DNA from: Pseudomonas sp. UBA1879 | GTDB lineage: Bacteria; Pseudomonadota; Gammaproteobacteria; Pseudomonadales; Pseudomonadaceae | Direction: 5' to 3' | Length of the DNA stretch: 64,000 bases | Assembly (NCBI RefSeq): GCF_002338065.1 | Contig: NZ_DDHJ01000006.1 | Location: forward strand, 1 to 64,000 | Shown: positions 62,277-64,000 of the stretch, one piece after another | How the letters are laid out: the number at the start of each line of letters is the position of its first letter | Numbering within the stretch: the first letter of the stretch is position 1 | Program-made: the position numbers and the translations under genes | Notes under the pieces: generated by a model | The model's database searches: none | What the model saw: the letters and a program-made list of their open reading frames with translations, nothing else | Told to the model about the DNA's origin: nothing

Positions 62277-64000
62277 CTACACCACCTGATCCCGCCGCGG
62301 CAGCGCGCGTTTCATGGCCTTGGCATCCGGTAGGGCCTTGTGCAACGTCACGGGCACCGACTTGGCCGCTGGGACTTTGCTGCGTTCGGCGTGGTGCCAG
62401 AGGGGGACCAGCGGGTTGCATTCGGGGTAATAAGCCGCCGCGCAGCCTGCCGGAATGTCGTAGGCGATGATTTGCAACGGGCCGACTTCGCGCAGCACTT
62501 CGGGTTCGATGGCGGTGCGCAGGTTGACCCACTCCCCGGGGGCGAAGCCCAGGCGCACGACATCATTGTGGTTCATGAACACCACGCTCCGCGTCCCGCT
62601 GACCCCACGAAAACGATCGTTGTAGCCGTACACCGTGGTGTTGAACTGGTCGTTGCTGCGCAGGGTCATCAGCTGGATCGCGTCGCGGGCGCCATGCCCT
62701 GGCGAGACATCATCGTCCTCATCGAGGCCGCGCGGTGCAATGAAGCGGGCCTTGCCGGTTTCGGTTTTCCACTGGCGCTGGGCCGCTGGCAACGGACGGT
62801 GAAAGCCGCCCTGTTCCCACATGCGCGTTTCGATGTCGTGGAAAATCTCCGGATAGACCTCGCTGATTGCTGCCCGGATTTTCGCGTAATCCTGACGCCA
62901 CTCTTCCCAGGGAATGCGCACATCGCTGCTCAACGTCGCCCGCGCCAAGCCGGCGATGATCGCGACCTCGGAGCGCAACTGCTCACCGCTTGGCTCGCTG
63001 CGGCCCTGCCACGCGCGTATGCAGCCTGTACTGTCCTCAGTGGTGTACACCTGATCGACGCCGTCCTGCACGTCTTGTTCGATCTTGCCAAGGCATGGCA
63101 ACAGCCACGCATTTTTACCGGGCACCAGATGGGTCCGGTTGAGCTTGGTCGCCACTTGCACGTTCATTTCCAGACGTGACCACGCGGGTTCCATCCGATC
63201 CGTGTCAGGGATGGCGCGCAAGAAGTTGCCGCCCAACCCGATGAAGGCTTTGACGCTGCCGTCCAGGATGCCCTCGCAGGTGTCGACCGTCGCCAACCCC
63301 TTGCGCTCCGGCACCTTGAACCCGAACAGCGCTTCGATCTTGTCCTTCGGCACTTTGGCCGGGTCTTCGGTGATGCCCACGGTGCGCTGACCCTGCACGT
63401 TCGAATGCCCACGCACCGGGCAGATCCCCGCCCCCGTTTTGCCAATGTTGCCGCGCATCAACAGCAGGTTGACCAGCATCTGCACGTTCTCGACGCCATG
63501 GCGATGCTGAGTCATGCCCATGCCGTAGATGATCATCACCCGTTCGCTGCGCGCGTACACCGTGGCGGCGGCTTCCAGGGCGCTGCGGCTGAGGCCAGAA
63601 CGGCTTTCCAACTCGGGCCAGGTGTGCCGATCGACCTCCGCGACGAACGTCTCAAAACCATCAGTGTGTTCGGCGATGAACCCGTGATCCAGCACCTTAC
63701 CGCCGCCCGCCCGGTCCATTTCCAGCAACGCCTTGGCAATGCCCATCACCGCCGCCGTGTCGCCGCCAATCGCCACTTGGTGGTACTGGGTGCTGATCAC
63801 GGTGGATTCCGGGCCGAGCATCTCCCGGGGCGATTGCGGGTTGACGAAGCGTTCAAGGCCCCGTTCACGCAGCGGATTGAAGGTGATGATCGGCACGTCC
63901 CGCTTGCGCGCTTCCTGCAGCGGATGAAGCATGCGCGGACTGTTGCTGCCGACGTTCTGGCCGAAGAAAAAGATGCAGTCGGTGTGTTCAAAATCTGCAA
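62277..64000 (-). CDS. FdhF/YdeP-family molybdopterin oxidoreductase, C-terminal part (cut by window edge)
   Basis: About 574 residues are visible; family members have roughly 760-780, so the N-terminal fifth with its cysteines is outside. The visible part includes IFFFGQNVGSNSPRML, IITFNPLRERGLERF, MIIYGMGMTQHRHG and CPVRGHSNVQGQRT, hallmarks of YdeP-like proteins, and the C-terminal molybdopterin-dinucleotide domain (TLRSNDQFNTTVYGYNDRFRG). E. coli YdeP has been linked to acid resistance; the substrate is unknown. Gene neighbours outside the window, such as fdhD, would normally supply cofactor maturation. Confidence 0.92.
   Translation of the reverse strand, partial: ADFEHTDCIFFFGQNVGSNSPRMLHPLQEARKRDVPIITFNPLRERGLERFVNPQSPREMLGPESTVISTQYHQVAIGGDTAAVMGIAKALLEMDRAGGGKVLDHGFIAEHTDGFETFVAEVDRHTWPELESRSGLSRSALEAAATVYARSERVMIIYGMGMTQHRHGVENVQMLVNLLLMRGNIGKTGAGICPVRGHSNVQGQRTVGITEDPAKVPKDKIEALFGFKVPERKGLATVDTCEGILDGSVKAFIGLGGNFLRAIPDTDRMEPAWSRLEMNVQVATKLNRTHLVPGKNAWLLPCLGKIEQDVQDGVDQVYTTEDSTGCIRAWQGRSEPSGEQLRSEVAIIAGLARATLSSDVRIPWEEWRQDYAKIRAAISEVYPEIFHDIETRMWEQGGFHRPLPAAQRQWKTETGKARFIAPRGLDEDDDVSPGHGARDAIQLMTLRSNDQFNTTVYGYNDRFRGVSGTRSVVFMNHNDVVRLGFAPGEWVNLRTAIEPEVLREVGPLQIIAYDIPAGCAAAYYPECNPLVPLWHHAERSKVPAAKSVPVTLHKALPDAKAMKRALPRRDQVV

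Overview
The window reads as a chromosome segment of a Pseudomonas species, probably of the fluorescens/syringae side of the genus. The evidence is high-GC coding with strong C/G third positions, the run glgA-treZ-malQ-treY-(DUF2934)-glgX typical of pseudomonads, a gnd-zwf pair, an mtl-type polyol ABC transporter, and many Pseudomonas-style REP/REPIN palindromes between genes. I could not fix the species. I saw no rRNA, tRNA, CRISPR array, prophage or complete insertion sequence.

Layout. 1-1594: 6-phosphogluconate and glucose-6-phosphate dehydrogenases, overlapping by one base, zwf cut by the window edge. 1909-6779: a 57-residue coiled-coil-like protein, a CptA-like phosphoethanolamine transferase, a TerC/CBS membrane protein and an acetyltransferase. 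7378-18461: the trehalose/alpha-glucan operon; TreY and TreZ turn glucan into trehalose, GlgX and MalQ trim and recycle glucan, GlgA extends it, and a DUF2934 protein with a long Ala/Lys/Pro tail sits inside. 18575-27374: single genes and pairs, including a soluble chemoreceptor with a C-terminal Cache-like domain, a fold-type II PLP dehydratase, a LysE/GNAT coupled pair, a TauE-type exporter, a cupin, trans-aconitate methyltransferase and an atypical family 3 glycosidase.

27793-35689: a lipoprotein, a DJ-1/PfpI protein, a family 2 glycosyltransferase, mntH, a copper-delivery set (DUF2946, SCO, PCuAC), then an acyl-CoA dehydrogenase/PIG-L/NodS-like methyltransferase trio with 4-base overlaps whose product is unknown. 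35712-40379: an acetyltransferase, then a LysR regulator, an MFS carrier and an aspartoacylase-like amidohydrolase. 40442-40692: a decayed, frameshifted OprB-like porin tail.

40830-48132: a probable 2-hydroxy(di)carboxylate catabolic island (2HCT carrier, CitE-like lyase, LysR, CaiB CoA transferase, AtoE-type carrier, COG3618 amidohydrolase). 48292-51964: LysR, a peroxiredoxin-like protein, a CAP-domain protein and a SleB-like hydrolase. 52585-61651: a polyol uptake and oxidation locus (ABC ATPase, Zn-dehydrogenase, binding protein, two permeases, SorC-type regulator, L-xylulose-reductase-like SDR, xylulokinase) with a clear promoter and palindromic operator. 62277-64000: the C-terminal part of an FdhF/YdeP molybdopterin oxidoreductase.

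REP elements of at least three families lie in most larger gaps. Two form tandem arrays of about 135-140 bp units (52.3 kb and 61.8 kb), one lies inside the polyol operon between binding protein and permease, and one supplies the stop codon of the ABC ATPase gene.
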